From: an uncultured Dehalococcoidia bacterium
GTDB taxonomy: Bacteria > Chloroflexota > Dehalococcoidia > Tepidiformales > Tepidiformaceae
Direction: 5' to 3'
Length of the DNA stretch: 5,463 nt
Assembly (NCBI GenBank): GCA_937954195.1
Contig: CALFYR010000659.1
Coordinates: forward strand, 1-5,463
Every line of letters starts with the position of its first letter. The first letter of the stretch is position 1. Below, in pieces: positions 4,675-5,463 of the stretch. Position numbers and translations under genes: made by a program. The notes below the pieces were generated by a model that was not told where the DNA came from, made no database searches, and saw nothing but the letters and a program-made list of their open reading frames with translations.

Positions 4675-5463
4675 CTATTCTGAAACCCTATCTTGACCAA
4701 TCGCGGCCCGGAGCTGGCCCGCTGCTATCCGGACCTGCCGCGGAGCCGTCCCGCCGGGCACATCCCGATCCGCCAGCGCCGAATCCACACAGATCTCCAG
4801 CACGTCGCGTTCGAAAAGGTTGCTCAGCCCCACGTAGGTTTCCAGGGGCAGTTCGTTCAGTTCGCAGCCGGAGTGTTCCGCCTCGCGCACCAGCGCGCCA
4901 ACCACCCCGTGGGCATCCCGGAAGGGCATCCCCTTCTTCACCAGGTAGTCCGCGATGTCGGTGGCGAGCGAGAAACCCTGCCCGGCCGCGTGGCGCATGG
5001 TCTCCAGCTGGAATTCGAGCCCCGGCACCATGGCCGCGAAGATGCGCAGGCTCGGCAGCACCACGTTGGCCGCCCCGAGGATGTACGCCTTGTCTTCTTG
5101 GAGGTCGCGGTTGTAGGCCAGCGGCAGGCCCTTCATGGTCGTCAGGATTCCGATGAGTTCACCGAAGACGCGCCCGGTCCGCCCGCGGGCCAGCTCGGCA
5201 ACGTCGGCGTTCTTCTTCTGCGGCATGATGCTCGAACCGGTCGCGAACGCATCCGGGAGCTTCACGAACCCGTACTCCGCGCTCGCCCAGAGGACGATTT
5301 CTTCGGCCAAACGGGAAAGATGCACCTGGGTGATCGCGCATGCAGCGCAAAACTCGGCCACGAAGTCGCGATCGGCGGTGGCGTCCAGGCTATTGCGCGA
5401 GACTTCCTCGAAGCCAAGCTCTTTGGCGACCATCTCGCGGTCCAGCGGATACGGCGAACCAGC
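4675..5463 (-). CDS. argH: Argininosuccinate lyase, C-terminal part (runs off right edge)
   Basis: The enzyme splits argininosuccinate into arginine and fumarate, the last step of arginine synthesis, in the cytoplasm. The frame is open from the window edge at 5463 to TAG at 4675-4677, giving 262 visible residues; with a family length near 460, about 200 N-terminal residues are missing. The methionine at 5433 is internal, because conserved sequence (AGSPYPLDRE) continues upstream. Numbering from the first visible codon, GSSIMPQKKN (76-85) is the fumarase/lyase superfamily signature, with Ser77 in the catalytic-base position. YNRDLQEDK supplies Tyr117, Gln122 and Lys125 for substrate binding, 40 residues on as in the family. 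VSRNSLDATADRDF and the C-terminal DRDVPGGTAP are ArgH-specific. The catalytic histidine lies in the missing half. It is followed by the MFS gene 44 bp downstream. Confidence 0.97.
   Translation of the reverse strand, partial: AGSPYPLDREMVAKELGFEEVSRNSLDATADRDFVAEFCAACAITQVHLSRLAEEIVLWASAEYGFVKLPDAFATGSSIMPQKKNADVAELARGRTGRVFGELIGILTTMKGLPLAYNRDLQEDKAYILGAANVVLPSLRIFAAMVPGLEFQLETMRHAAGQGFSLATDIADYLVKKGMPFRDAHGVVGALVREAEHSGCELNELPLETYVGLSNLFERDVLEICVDSALADRDVPGGTAPRQVRIAAGQLRAAIGQDRVSE

Overview
The window is GC-rich bacterial chromosome with densely packed genes and strong G/C preference at third codon positions. A lipoprotein signal with a glycine-rich tether, a cupredoxin lipoprotein and a plain housekeeping ArgH would fit Chloroflexota (Dehalococcoidia-like) or a high-GC actinobacterial relative. 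That assignment is an impression from protein style, not proof. There are no insertion sequences, integrases, phage genes or CRISPR repeats. It reads as an ordinary core-genome segment with a few poorly known small genes.

Layout, left to right. (1) Bases 2-1099, plus strand: class I/II PLP-dependent aminotransferase, missing only its N-terminus. (2) 1191-1616, plus: a 141-residue protein of unknown function with a good ribosome binding site, followed by a small hairpin. (3) 1745-2158, plus: an exported cupredoxin (blue-copper) lipoprotein with its own probable promoter, ending at a strong hairpin at 2180-2210. (4) 2221-2766, minus, converging on that hairpin: a small membrane protein with two N-terminal hydrophobic segments and a C-terminal domain like ribosomal protein L7/L12. 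(5) 2898-3104, plus, divergent from (4) across a 131-bp gap with two dyad-symmetric sequences: a 68-residue four-cysteine, probably zinc-binding protein. (6) 3153-3229, minus: tRNA-Pro(GGG) with encoded CCA and a near-consensus promoter. (7) 3308-4630, minus: MFS transporter of the EntS-like MFS_3 type with a GTG start. (8) 4675-5463, minus: the C-terminal part of argininosuccinate lyase (argH), running off the right edge.

The genes do not form one pathway. argH and the MFS transporter share a strand with a 44-bp gap and may be co-transcribed; the others look like independent units. The items most worth a second look are the membrane-anchored L7/L12-like protein, the four-cysteine mini-protein divergent from it, and the dyads between them. 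I see no convincing evidence of an undescribed multi-gene system.
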